Shown one piece after another: positions 21,313 to 31,195 of a DNA stretch of 64,000 bases (the stretch's first letter is position 1; each line of letters starts with the position of its first letter). Source of the DNA: Gari tellinella (Eukaryota > Mollusca > Bivalvia > Cardiida > Psammobiidae). The stretch spans positions 52,629,246 through 52,693,245 of the forward strand of contig OV277866.1 of NCBI GenBank assembly GCA_922989275.2, read 5' to 3'. The translations under genes were made by a program, and so were the position numbers. The notes under the pieces are model-generated. The model was not told the DNA's origin. It saw only the letters and a program-made list of their open reading frames with translations, and searched no databases.

Positions 21313-21563
21313 CTCTTTGCAACAGTTTTAACAAATACATACGCAGCGTGTAGAACAATGTTCGACAGTAAAAGTCTACTACTCGTATATGAATAGTACA
21401 AAACAGTTACATGTATCGGAAAATGCACAGGGGCTGCTTTATGTGTGCACTGTTAGTAACCCTTTGCAACTTTTGATGTGCTTTCCCTTCTCCAATTCGT
21501 AGATTTCTCCCTTTAAATCGGTCACATTAACACGGAATCAATGGTCTAATGTAAGGGTCTCAG
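21313..21563. other. No recognisable feature
   Basis: No frame, hairpin or family signature seen. Confidence 0.35.
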
Positions 21564-21818
21564 CAGGGCTGCCATTTGTCCGGAATTTCCTAAATCTTCG
21601 GATTTTTTTCCAGTACATGGTAGCTTAAAGAAGGCTGAACTTAAAGCAGAATGCGCCTTAAATGCGCATTCTGCTTTACTTACAGCATGCTTTAAGTTAT
21701 CGCATGTCAACAAAACTAGAAACAGGCGATGGGGTAAAGGTACGATTCGTAAAATCGCACTAGAAAAATGCAAATTTGGAAATCTTAGGATTTTTCATGA
21801 CAGCTTATGGCAGCCCTG
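21564..21818 (+). mobile_element. Family J MITE with P3-like interior
   Basis: Ends CAGGGCTGCCATTTGTCCGG and ATGGCAGCCCTG, with a longer partial inverted repeat (CTAAATCTTCGGATTTTT / AAATCTTAGGATTTTTCATG). Inside lies the CTTAAAG-class hairpin (21624-21696) plus the P3 arm AAAACTAGAAACAGGCGATG and GGGTAAAGG, but not the P3 terminal TTAA. Copies at 41114 and 54168 have the same junctions. Confidence 0.8.
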
Positions 21819-22230
21819 TTCCAGCGTTGCAATGTCAGGATTCCATTATTCAAGTCTAAAACTTTGTCGCTCATCCCGTTCAGATAGCCGAGTGTTGTCC
21901 TCATGTTTGGTCCACTGACTAAAATCACAAGATCCGCTCTTGCTGTCTCAGATTGGCGAGACTAATTCGGTCTAATTCCATTTCGTTCTAAAGCCGTCGA
22001 TAAAAGGGCGGACATAGATGGGGCGCATTCGTCTAAAGCTAAGAAACCGTCAAGATACTGAGTTCCGACAATCTCTGATGCATTAAGTGTCAGACTTAGA
22101 CCAATTATACGAAATATCAGAAACATAGCGGCCTTCAACTGTCTTGAGTGGTTCCAAAGGACGTGCCCTACCGAACTTGGCTTTGATGAAAGTCTATTAG
22201 TTTCTGTGGGTAGCTGCAGGGAATACAGTA
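21819..22230 (-). pseudogene. Possible decayed VWA-like coding segment
   Basis: On the minus strand one frame stays readable from about 22230 down to 21819 except for a single TAG at 21964-21962. Around it the translation contains SVGHVLWNHSRQL, TQYLDGFLALDEC, ERNGIRPN, then the stop, then ARADLVILVSGPNMRTTLGY. The spacing (a VGxVLW strand, a T-x-YLDxxLAL helix, a RPN, a DLVILVSxG strand) recalls a von Willebrand type A domain, but no intact MIDAS motif is visible. It ends at the J element on the left and at P3 on the right. The domain assignment is a guess from pattern; composition is less AT-rich than the surroundings. It could also be chance. Confidence 0.3.
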
Positions 22231-22293
22231 ATATCTGTATAGAGCGGCAACTTGACAGTAAATTAATGTGCTGTTTTGTAGAGGGGTAGCAGT

Positions 22294-22535
22294 TTAACCC
22301 TTTACCTGATAGCATTATTTCTAGTATTGAAGATATGTGACTACTTAAAGCAGGTTGAAAGTAAAGCAGAATGCGCCCTAAGGCGCATTCTGCTTTACTT
22401 TTAGCCTGCTTTAACCTATTAACTGCTAGAATAAGGAAATTATCTAATATGACACATATTCATTACGAACTATTTTCTTCAGCGGATGAATAAAATGTAT
22501 GTGCTAAAAGTCGCTTCTATAAGGGAAAGGGTTAA
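22294..22535 (-). mobile_element. P3 MITE, full length (242 bp)
   Basis: TTAACCCTTTACCTG and AAGGGAAAGGGTTAA, TTAA on both sides. Hairpin 22344-22414 with GCGCC-CTAA-GGCGC tip. Confidence 0.85.
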
Positions 22536-22645
22536 TTAATGCACGGCTATAAAGTAAAAGAGAAACCTGCTATATGAGCTTCCGATATTATTTCTGTCAT
22601 GTTTTAAGTTGTATTATGACTGTAAAGATCACAAAGTGCCATACA

Positions 22646-22860
22646 TAGTAAAACAAACCTCTAATACGACAACTAAAACGAAAGCTAATTGATTATATGA
22701 AAGGCATGCGACAGCTTAAAGCAATGTGAAAATAAAACAGAAAGCTCTGAAAGGAGCTTTCTGTTTTACTTTCACCTTGCTTTAAACAGTCATCTGCATT
22801 ATAGCCCAATAATTGACACACAATAATATATAGTGGTCGGAATAGAGAGGTTTTACTATA
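22646..22860 (+). mobile_element. T3 MITE
   Basis: AACCTCTAATACGACAACT left end and TAGTGGTCGGAATAGAGAGG right end. Hairpin 22715-22785 (CTTAAAGCAATGTGAAAATA arm, AAAGCTCTGAAAGGAGCTTT tip). Just upstream, 22540-22640 holds a more decayed T3-like core. Confidence 0.8.
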
Positions 22861-23026
22861 TTGAGTCACCGTTGAATATTGGTATAACTGTACATCTTTG
22901 CTATCCTTGAAAAGAAGAATGAGCTGACGGTGAAGAGGTATGACAATTTGTTGACAAATATGGAAGAGAAATGTTTCTGTTAAAGTAGGACAAGTGCATA
23001 TGCATTTTCTTCTCATATTTCATCCC

Positions 23027-23260
23027 GCGTTTCGCAGCATTTCCTAGTTTTGAAAACAAGTGATCATTTAAAGGAAATTGGAAGTAAAACAGAATGCGTA
23101 CAGAGCGTTCTGCTTTATTTTCAGTCTGCTTGAAGCTACTATCTGCCCAGCTATAGAAACTATTTCCTATGGAGTGTGCTCATAACTGTGTAAATTGGAG
23201 CGATTTTCTTCAGTGGAGAAATAAATTAAATACGTAAAATGCATAATATATTAGTGGTGT
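23027..23260 (-). mobile_element. P3 relic
   Basis: CCTAGTTTTGAAAACAAGTG, a blurred hairpin at 23069-23137, then AACTATTTCCTATGGAG and TTCTTCAGTGGAGAAATAAA follow P3 order. Termini lost. Confidence 0.55.
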
Positions 23261-23559
23261 TGTGGATTAACCTTCTGCACACTGCAGTTGAATGTGCGAT
23301 AACTTCGGCGAAACATTTTGAACTAAATGGATCAAAACTTTTTAACATTCTGATGATATTACATTGTATCTGACAGAAAAATATCTATGAATCAACTTTG
23401 AGAACTGTTGCAATGTTAGTTTGTTTTCTCACTTCTTTTAATGTTGAAGTTCAGTTCTAAAGTAACAACAACACCGTTGCCACTTGATAGAACGTGGAAA
23501 TGGAAATAATAGCACGCGGCATGTAATCAAAAGATTTCGGGGATTTGTGATTACATACA
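23261..23559. other. Unassigned, TTAA-type relic possible
   Basis: TTAACCTTCTGCACACTGCAG at 23269 resembles TTAACCCTCTGCACGCTAC at 32384, suggesting a further TTAA family; neither has a recognisable second end. Confidence 0.3.
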
Positions 23560-23720
23560 GACGGACCTCGATATCTCGATTGTGTTTCAATCGAATTTTC
23601 CATTATTCCACCAATTATAGTTCATAACTCAAGTTCGCTAAAGTAGAAAATATCAATATTTTTACGATAAAAAGTGGCTAATAGGCAACATTTTAACTTT
23701 GAAATACGATTAGGTTCACC
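23560..23720 (+). mobile_element. Family K relic
   Basis: GGACCTCGATATCTCGATTG and TTTTAACTTTGAAATACG correspond to K (complete at 56489). The hairpin has lost its left stem. Confidence 0.5.
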
Positions 23721-23938
23721 TTAACACTTTCACTGCCTTACCACGAGTTCAACAGCTATTTGCAAACAGTTTGGATCCTGGTCAGACGCCGCGTAATGCG
23801 GCGTCTGATCAGGATCCAAACTGTGTGCCGCTCGTTATAATATAATCTTAAGTCAAAATACCTAAAAAATTAATTTGAGAAAATTAAAGCAGACGACAAT
23901 ATTTCAAGCAGATGACGTCATGGCAGTGAAGGGGTTAA
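23721..23938 (+). mobile_element. P1 MITE, full length (218 bp)
   Basis: P1 reference: TTAACACTTTCACTGCC left, GGCAGTGAAGGGGTTAA right, TTAA flanks. Order: TTACCACGAGTTC, TATTTGCAAACAG, hairpin 23763-23827, CGCTCGTTATAAT, AAGTCAAAATACCTA, AAAGCAGACGACAAT, GATGACGTCATGG. The TGACGTCA at 23913-23920 is a perfect CRE-type octamer and is kept in most P1 right arms. Confidence 0.9.
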
Positions 23939-23979
23939 CGAGTTTGTGTTATAAAGATTCGACTGTTCTTGTTTTCTCT

Positions 23980-24229
23980 TACAGTGGAGAATCTGTTATT
24001 CTTTCCCAATAAACGCGTTTGCGCTAAAACTATTGTTTGCAGTACAAACAGTTTGGAGTCAGATCAGACGCCGGGTAACCCGGCGTCTGATCAGGCTCCA
24101 TACTGTTTGCCACCAAGATAAACATGAATTATCAGAATTGTCCAAAAGTTGTTCTTTTCTACGTTTTAGTGCTTTGCGTTTGCGTACGTTTGCGTTTAAA
24201 CGGGACAGAATAACAGATTCTCCACTGTA
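23980..24229 (-). mobile_element. T1 MITE, full length (250 bp)
   Basis: TA-flanked, near-consensus. Core at 24046-24110 has one stem mismatch (GGAGTCAG against CTCCATAC). Confidence 0.9.
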
Positions 24230-24721
24230 CTTGTTTTCATACATTTGATACGTTTGTTGAAAGTTTTTCATATACTGTTGGGCTGATTATGAAATAATTG
24301 AAAATCAACAAACCACCGTGCGTTATTTGAGAAATACTATCACGTCAATCTCATATGTGAGTGTTATAATAAATAGTTACATAAATGCAATTCAAATTCA
24401 AAATTCCTTTATTTCTCTCAGTTCACGATTTTACATGAAAACATATTGAACAGTTAATTCATGTACCTCTGAAATTTCAAATGGGCATTTCCCGTTCGTT
24501 GTTAAGTCTAGTCTATACTTTTGATTATGTGGTTGTTTTTATTGGTAAATGATCAATGTTGCAGACCCTGATCAAAGTCCCCCCTTAGCTTCCCGTCACC
24601 TGGTTCTGATTTCTTACAACTAGTATACCCCTCAGACATAATCTGTTTTGTAAATGACAGGAATATTCGCCGCGAGGGTTCATTGAGTGAAACTTATACA
24701 TTAGATGTCGTTGTATATAGA
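24230..24721. other. No recognisable feature
   Basis: TTCAAATTCAAAATTCC at 24392-24408 followed by TTTATTTCTCTC may be the inverted tail of a short retroposon; otherwise nothing. Confidence 0.3.
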
Positions 24722-24884
24722 GGGGGCACAATAGTTATTTGCCAACAGTGTGGCAAGGATCCAAACTGACACTCTTTTCAATATTGCTGATGTCAAAATA
24801 TCGAGAATTTCAATTTAAGAAATAAAAGCTTACATGTATTATAATTGTTTAAATTGGGTGACGTCATGGCAGTGAAAAGGTAAA
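24722..24884 (+). mobile_element. P1 MITE with collapsed hairpin
   Basis: ACAATAGTTATTTGCC and ACACTCTTTTCAATATTGC flank GTGTGGCAAGGATCCAAACT, i.e. most of the hairpin including GATCAGACGCC on both arms is gone. The right arm retains TGACGTCA (24859-24866) and GGCAGTGAAAAGG. Confidence 0.75.
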
Positions 24885-25450
24885 CGTTACCATGCTCTTA
24901 TGATTAAGTATAGATGCAATATATGCCGACTTTAGGGTACACGAACATACGGTTTTAAATCTGCGATAAAAGTCAAACTAAACGTAAGCCAGTGATGTTT
25001 CTGTGCATGTTTATGTTAGATTTACTACCAATAATCATATTTGAACATCATTTGTACAAGATTAGCAGGAAATTTTATTGTGCATTTTGTAATATTTATT
25101 ATGCACCAACTGGCATTTAAAACATGTAAGTAACTATATGAACGGCACAGAATAATCTGTTGTTGGTTTTTTTCATTCTTGTGAGAACACGTGCGTGCGT
25201 GCTATTTACGTTTGCCATTGACCTCAAAACAAACATGTAGATCTAATGAGTGTAGTAGATATTTACATGTTGCTTCTTGATAACAAATCGGTACCGTTGT
25301 ACGGCTAACATGTTTTGTCTTCTTTTTCGTCCGTGAAAACAACACACTCCAGTCTTCTAGATCTACCAAAGAAGCGTCGATAAGAGGGCCATACAGCTTG
25401 GGCCCTGTTTAGATGCCGAAATTACTTCACGTCATACCCATGATACCTAC
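24885..25450. other. No recognisable feature
   Basis: About 570 bp with no frame or repeat signature apart from a short GTGCGTGCGTGC. Confidence 0.4.
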
Positions 25451-25812
25451 TACAGTGCTCCCTCTCTACAATGGCCCTCCCAACAACGACTCCCTCCTTA
25501 CAACGACCCTTATTGATGTTCCCCAAACAAGACAAAATGTTTAACACTTTCAATGCTGCAATATCGTCTGATAAATATTGTCATCTGCATTTTTTCTCAA
25601 AGTCATATATTCGACATTATGAAAGAAAAATACATAAAGACGAGTGACAAACAGCATGAATCCAGATCAGACGCCGCGTAACGCGGCGTCTGATCTGGAT
25701 TCAAGCTGTTTGCAAATATAAGTCAAATTCCCTCTCCTATAACGACTGCCTCCGAACAACGAACAAAATCCTTGTCTCCCATTGGATGTTGTTGTAGAGT
25801 GGGAGTGCTGTA
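25451..25812 (+). mobile_element. T2 MITE, full length (362 bp)
   Basis: T2 reference: TA-CAGTGCTCCCTCTCTACAA left and GTTGTAGAGTGGGAGTGCTG-TA right. Secondary inverted repeats lie inside the ends (CAACGACTCCCTCC, TATAACGACTGCC). The interior carries TCGTCTG, TTTTTTCTCAAAG and ACGAGTGACAAACAG in the order seen in inverted P1, then a 65-bp hairpin (25648-25712) with GAATCCAGATCAGACGCCGC. Confidence 0.85.
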
Positions 25813-25859
25813 ATATGATAGATAGTGATGCCTATAGCACCTTTAGCGTTGGATGAAGA

Positions 25860-26061
25860 CTTACTCCTTATATATCTGAATTGTCTTCTGTCTTCTGCAA
25901 CAAATACATCATCTGCAATAATATTTAATAAATTTTCATCTGTTTTAAACTTGAGAAAATATTAATATAAGTGGCAATCAGCTTGGGTAACGCGGCATCT
26001 GATCTGGATTAAACCTGTTTGTACATATTATCCAAGTCGCACTTAGCATGATAAGGGTTAA
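25860..26061 (-). mobile_element. P1 MITE with half a hairpin
   Basis: TTCTGCAACAAATACATC and TTTTAAACTTGAGAAAATA arms; only the right stem remains (GGGTAACGCGGCATCTGATC...CTGTTTG). Ends GATAAGGGTTAA. Confidence 0.6.
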
Positions 26062-26074
26062 CAAGTAACCTGCT

Positions 26075-26221
26075 GCGACGGGTAGAAGATGTTATTCTTT
26101 CCCGCAATGCATTAAACTGTAGAAAATGGCAATATAATTTTAATATGAATGGCAAACAGTTTGTAGTATTACTGTTTTTAGCATAAATGAGTTTATTGCG
26201 AAAAATTTAAACTTTTACTGT
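26075..26221 (+). mobile_element. T1 relic without hairpin
   Basis: GGTAGAAGATGTTATTCTTT and TTTTTAGCATAAATGAGTTT arms; the middle is GGCAAACAGTTTG followed at once by TAGTATTACTG. Confidence 0.6.
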
Positions 26222-26632
26222 ACGATGCTACCGTTCTTGATCGACAATCCATTAAAGGTGAATGGAAAATTTTATTCATCAGGTTGTGATCAATGCAGAA
26301 CAAAAGTAATGCAGTAAGTTCATACGGAAATCTTTCTGTTCTGCTTTGGCACTGCGTTAAACTGCAACATAACTTGCGTGTGTCCTTCGTTAAGCTGCCA
26401 TCTATCTGAAAGACTGGAAACGGAATGTTTTGGTGTCGTTTAGGAAAAGAATAACTATATCGTAAAAACTTTCACTGATAAAGTCTCCAGTTTTATCAGC
26501 GTTTTTTAAAGCGTTTTTCTATGGGAGCGGTTCGAAAATATAAATTTCATAATTGATATACGAGTAAATTCACCGGCAATACTCCTACTGTGTTGATACC
26601 TCATATAGATATTAGTCACACCGTGAAACAAG

Positions 26633-26779
26633 CACAGTCGAACTATCCGATATTTCAAAACATGAATTTGCCTTATTTCAAGCTTAGTTTAGGTGAACAT
26701 ACCTGTTTGGCCGCGTTTTAACTTTTAAATACGGGTATGTTCGACTTAATCGAGTTCGAGATATCGAAGTTCGACTGTA
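26633..26779 (-). mobile_element. Family K MITE
   Basis: CAGTCGAACTATCCGATATT left and GAGATATCGAAGTTCGACTG right. The middle keeps GGCCGCGTTTTAAC and TAAATACGGGTATGTTCGAC; the second hairpin arm is missing compared with 56489-56683. Confidence 0.65.
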
Positions 26780-26839
26780 CTAACTTATAACATTACAAAC
26801 AGTGTAGAACAAGCACAACAGCAGTATTATTTCATAACA

Positions 26840-27057
26840 AACGTATCTATATTAAAACAGTTATTTATATTGCAAACAGTGTGGAACCAAGATCAGACGC
26901 TGGTAACCCGGCGTCTGATCAAGCACCAATATGTTTGCCTTACGGAGTAAACAAAGTTGACACTATTTCTAAGAAGCTTTCATTTTTATGCATTCTTTTA
27001 CATTTTATTGCATTTGCGTTTTGTTTAAATGGAATTTGATGTTGTCTTCTCCACTAT
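26840..27057 (-). mobile_element. T1 MITE, left terminus lost
   Basis: Core 26873-26937 with stem mismatches, TTTGCGTTTTGTTTAAATGG arm, end TGTCTTCTCCACTATA. Confidence 0.65.
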
Positions 27058-27149
27058 AAGAGATAAAAAGTATAGAAAACTAAACTTAATACGTTAGCAG
27101 ACTACGAGCTGGGAGCAGGTGATCATTTAACGTGAAGAGGTTGGAAGAT

Positions 27150-27358
27150 TTAACCCCTTCACTGCCGTGACGTCATCAATTTTAAACAATTGTCGTCTGC
27201 TTTAATTTTTTCAAATTGAAAATGTAGGTATTTTGACTTAAGAAATAATGTCAAACAGTTTGGATCCTGATCAGACGCCGCGTTACGCGGCGTCTGATCA
27301 GGGTCCAAACTGTTTGCAAATAACTAGTGCGTTCGGGGTAAGTCAGTGAAGGGGTTAA
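27150..27358 (-). mobile_element. P1 MITE, full length (209 bp)
   Basis: TTAACCCCTTCACTGCCGTGACGTCATC left, hairpin 27252-27316 (one mismatch, GGATCC against GGGTCC), GTCAGTGAAGGGGTTAA right. TTAA flanks. A high-quality, apparently young copy. Confidence 0.9.
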
Positions 27359-27573
27359 GTACAAATAACCTTTGATAGCACCAAAAGCAATCTCTCGTCT
27401 GCAGAAAAACTGCCTTCTCGTCAGCAGCAATTCCCAAAAGAGTCTAGATTCATTTTGACCATAGAAAGAAGAGAAAATTACAACCTGTGTCGAAAAGTTT
27501 AATCTTTATGCGATATCAAGTAGCACTCATAAAAATGTCTGGGAATCCATGGAATGTCCATGTCAAATGGTAG

Positions 27574-27775
27574 TTAACCCCTTTACTACCTAACCCCGAG
27601 TACAATAGCTATTTGCAAGCAGTTTGGATCCTGATCAGACGCCGCGTAATGCGGCGTCTGATCAGGATCCAAACTGTTTGACACTCATTTCCATATTTAT
27701 AAAGTCAAAATATCTAGAATTAAAATTTAAAAAATACAAACAGATGACAATTATTTAAAACTTATGACGTCATGG
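27574..27775 (+). mobile_element. P1 MITE cut by T1
   Basis: TTAACCCCTTTACTACC left end, hairpin 27616-27680, TGACGTCA at 27765-27772. The sequence then meets the TA of the next T1 and the P1 terminus GTGAAGGGGTTAA is not found on the far side. Confidence 0.8.
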
Positions 27776-28026
27776 TACAGTGGCGAATCTGTTTATTCTT
27801 TCACAATAAACGCGTTTACGCTAAAACTATTATTTGCAGTGCAAACAGTTTGGAGCCAGATCAGACGCCGGGTAACCCGGCGTCTGATCAGGCTCCAAAC
27901 TGTTTACCACCAAGATAAACATGAATTATCAGAATTGTCAAAAAGTTGTACTTTTCTACGTTTTAGTGCTTTGCGTTCGCGTACTTTTGCGTTTAAACGG
28001 GAAAGAATAACAGATTCTTCACTGTA
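27776..28026 (-). mobile_element. T1 MITE, full length (251 bp)
   Basis: CAGTGGCGAATCTG left end, one extra T in GTTTATTC; core 27841-27905 near perfect; TTCTTCACTG right end. Confidence 0.9.
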
Positions 28027-28464
28027 GTTCAGCGATGTGTGCAATAGACATGCTTGTTTTAGCAGCGACGCGTTTAATGGAAACTCTTACTTTCTTCTCC
28101 GCTGTTACTATTTCAAGACCAACTGATTTCTTTTCACACGAAATACAGACTTTCTTAGAGTCTGGGCTAGATCACTGCGGTGTTCCGGTAGTGCGCTATT
28201 AACAATAGATACTTGCTAATTTAATTAAGTGCATAATCATTAAGCCAGCGGCTAATTGCATTCAATCATTGCTCATTCACTGTGATTTATCATCGGTGTG
28301 CTGGCATGTACAAGTACATGCTTTATCATACTCACTGACTCTTTTTTCGTTTTGTTGATTCGTCTACGTCTCTTCAGTCTTCTTTTCATCAGCTTTAGAA
28401 GCTTCACAACAATGACCATCACCGTCGTTGTCAACAAAATGTAGGATTAGCAGGTGCAAAAATA
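28027..28464. other. No recognisable feature
   Basis: A T1-like tail (TTTAGCAGCGACGCGTTTAAT...TTCTTCTCCGCTG, 28060-28104) is visible at the left; the remaining 350 bp show nothing. Confidence 0.35.
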
Positions 28465-28815
28465 GAAGTAGTGATAGTATACAACAGTATAACTCTTAGT
28501 AGTAGTAGTTATTGTAGTAGAAGTAGTAGTAATGGAAGAATTACAGCAACAGTATTACCCCTCGTAATAATAGTAGTAGTAGTGGTCGTAGTAGAAGTAG
28601 TAGTAGTAGATTATAAGTAGTAGTAAAGTACTACAGGTAGTAGTAGTAGTAGATGCAGTAAAGTTGCAGTAGTAGTAGCAGAAGTATGAGTAGTAGTATA
28701 ATCAAAAACAGCAGTAACAGTAGTAGAAGTAGTAGTAGCAGTAGCAGCAGTAGTATTAATAATAGTTGTACCAGTAGCAGTAGTAAAATTAGTAGTAGAC
28801 GTAGTATTAGTATCA
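28465..28815 (+). repeat. Impure TAG/GTA trinucleotide tract
   Basis: Interrupted runs of TAG, GTA and CAG triplets. Poly-Ser/Leu frames across it are artefacts. Confidence 0.85.
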
Positions 28816-28848
28816 AATGTAGCTTTAATTTGTTAAAGTTTGAACCAT

Positions 28849-29097
28849 TACAGAGGAGAATACGTTATTCTTTCCCGTTAAACACAAACGTACGCAAACG
28901 CACAGCACTAAAACGTAGAAAAGAACAAATGTTGGACAATTCTGATAATTCTTGTTTATCTTGGTGGCAAACGGTTTGGGGCCTGATCAGACGCCGGGTT
29001 ACCCGGCGTCTGATCTGGCTCCAAACGGCTTGCACTGCAAATAATAGTTTTAGCGTAAACGCGTTTATTGGGAAAGAATAACAGATTATCCACTGTA
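28849..29097 (+). mobile_element. T1 MITE, full length
   Basis: TA-CAGAGGAGAATACG left end; core 28969-29033 with CAAACGGTTTGGGGCC/GGCTCCAAACGGCTTG, where the stem base change in the outer arm (ACGG/CGGC) is partly mirrored. Confidence 0.88.
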
Positions 29098-29217
29098 CCA
29101 AAGGCTATGTTGTTGTGTGCAATGTTTTGTTATGATATATATTCCGTTCTGAATAGAAACGAGGGCTTAAAATGTATAGAATGTTACAACGATGTGATGA
29201 ACCCTACGGTCATACAG

Positions 29218-29482
29218 TACAGTGCATAATCTGTTATTCTTATCCGTTCAAACGCAAACGAAACGCAAACGCAAATCACTAAAATATAGAAAAAGACAAC
29301 CTTTTGAAAATGTTGACTTTTTCATTTTTATCAGAGAGGCAACCAGTTTGAATCCTGATCAGACACCGGGTTACCCGGCGTCTGATCTGGCTCCAAACTG
29401 TTTGCAAAGGAAATAATAGTTTGATAAAAGATATATAGATTAAACGCGTTTATTGGGAAAGAATATCGTTTTCTCCACTGTA
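29218..29482 (+). mobile_element. T1 MITE (265 bp)
   Basis: TA-CAGTGCATAATCTG left end, CGTTTTCTCCACTG right end. An extra GATAAAAGATATATAGATTA segment interrupts the TAGTTT...AAACGCG arm. Confidence 0.85.
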
Positions 29483-29789
29483 TAAGTATAGAAGTCCCGT
29501 TTAGTGATAAATCGCAGATTAAGACAGAATAAAATGTCCCATTCATTGATTTAATGATTATTTTACGTTTAACTATGAAAGGTCATGAACTATGCACATT
29601 TAATCCTCTTAGAGAGACAGAGACGTGATCTGCACTATGTACATGTACATCGCGGAAGGTTTTCCAATACATTGCAAACTTTGTAGACTCAGACCAGACA
29701 CCACGTTTTATTGTTTGCCATGTCTTTTACCTTTGAAAACAACATTTACAGTTATCCTGTTCGGGTGCCCTTTTTTCCTACTCTGGGTA
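29483..29789. other. Unassigned stretch with a hairpin relic
   Basis: GCAAACTTTGTAGACTCAGACCAGACACC at 29673-29701 is the left half of a P2-like hairpin. Nothing else is recognised. Confidence 0.3.
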
Positions 29790-30039
29790 TACAGTGGAGA
29801 ATCTGTTATTCTTTCCCGTTTAAACGCAAACGTACGCAAACGCAAAGCACTAAAACGTAGAAAAGAACAACTTTTGGACAATTCTGATAATTCTTGTTTA
29901 TCTTGGTGGCAAACAGTTTGGAGCCTGATCAGACGCCGGGTTACCCGGCGTCTGATCTGGCTCCAAACTGTTTGCACTGCAAATAATAGTTTTAGCGTAA
30001 ACGCGTTTATTGGGAAAGAATAACACATTCTCCACTGTA
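29790..30039 (+). mobile_element. T1 MITE, full length (250 bp)
   Basis: Near-identical to the copies at 30595 and 47908; shares the CACATTC right-terminal variant with 30595. Confidence 0.92.
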
Positions 30040-30097
30040 CAGTGTTTGTCAGTGCTTTTATGATAAATTAGTAATGTGAAAATCGCTATTGCTGAAG

Positions 30098-30325
30098 TTA
30101 ACCCATTTATACCCAGTGGATTCTTCCATGTTTATATATTGGATTAATCCATTTTTTATCAAAGGGATGCCTAGTCAAATTTTCACTTTCATTTTGTTTT
30201 AAATTGATATTCATATCAGCAAACAGTGTAGATTCTGATCAGACGCCGCATAATGCTGCGTCTGATCAGAGTCTACACTGTTTGCCTATGTCCCATAAAT
30301 ATGGGATCGTGGGCACAAATGGGTT
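30098..30325 (+). mobile_element. P2 MITE, full length (228 bp)
   Basis: TTAACCCATTTATACCCAGTGG left, GGGCACAAATGGGTTAA right. Hairpin 30220-30284 with one stem mismatch pair (AGATTCTG/CAGAGTCT). Confidence 0.9.
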
Positions 30326-30533
30326 AACGCCCCCGATTATTCTTATACTAAAATATAGCAGTCCTTAGCTAGGACAACTCATGGATGGTATTGCAATTAT
30401 TGTCCCAAAATTATAGAAGCTTAAGGCAGGCTGAATGTAAAGCAGCATGCTCCTAAAGGAGCATTCTACGTTACTTTTAACCAGCTTTAAGTGATGCTCT
30501 TTCTTCAAAACAAATTACAGGGTAAAAGGTTAA
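30326..30533 (+). mobile_element. P3-like MITE sharing a TTAA with P2
   Basis: The right end is AGGGTAAAAGGTTAA. The hairpin 30420-30491 has an ATGCTCC-TAAA-GGAGCAT tip: the usual GCGCC/GGCGC is replaced on both arms. The only TTAA at its left is the one ending the preceding P2 (30322-30325), so the two elements may abut at one site. Confidence 0.6.
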
Positions 30534-30594
30534 ATCAGCTTAGGTTTTACATTATTAAAGCAACAAATAACCATGTCCCACTGGTCGTATTAAC

Positions 30595-30844
30595 TACAGT
30601 GGAGAATCTGTTATTCTTTCCCGTTTAAACGCAAACGTACGCAAACGCAAAGCACTAAAACGTAGAAAAGAACAACTTTTGGACAATTCTGATAATTCTT
30701 GTTTATCTTGGTGGCAAACAGTTTGGAGCCTGATCAGACGCCGGGTTACCCGGCGTCTGATCTGGCTCCAAACTGTTTGCACTGCAAATAATAGTTTTAG
30801 CGTAAACGCGTTTATTGGGAAAGAATAACACATTCTCCACTGTA
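30595..30844 (+). mobile_element. T1 MITE, full length (250 bp)
   Basis: TA-flanked, consensus sequence, perfect core at 30716-30780. Confidence 0.92.
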
Positions 30845-31029
30845 GTATAGTACGATAGGTCATACTTTATTCTATATTATACCAATCGAAGACATGCAAA
30901 CCAACTATTGCAGTGACTAAAGTCTACATCATACTTGTGTCTAGTACAATAGGCCAAGCGTTATTATCCTCCTCATTGTGCGAATCTCAACACAAAAGCA
31001 GTGCAAGAAACTACAAAAAAAAGTTTGAA

Positions 31030-31195
31030 AATAATATAGATTATTTCATTTAACTCTGAGTGGCACACATTTTAGAGCCTGATCAGACGCCGAGTTACTC
31101 GGCGTCTGATCTGGCTCAAAACTGTTCGCAATTGAACCAGAGTTTATAAATGCCTCTGTCGGGGAAATATAACGTTTTATTTCCCTGTAACATTG
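31030..31195 (+). mobile_element. T1 MITE, left terminus lost, covarying core
   Basis: The core 31064-31128 has CCGAGTTACTCGG in place of CCGGGTTACCCGG, a paired change. The right arm decays to TATTTCCCTG. Confidence 0.7.

Noticed and set aside
27574..28026. P1 continuing on the far side of the T1 at 27776
   Set aside because: The expected GTGAAGGGGTTAA end is not present after the T1, so a simple nested insertion is not supported here.
28631..28816. Poly-Leu/Ile and poly-Ser frames on both strands
   Set aside because: Trinucleotide microsatellite artefact.
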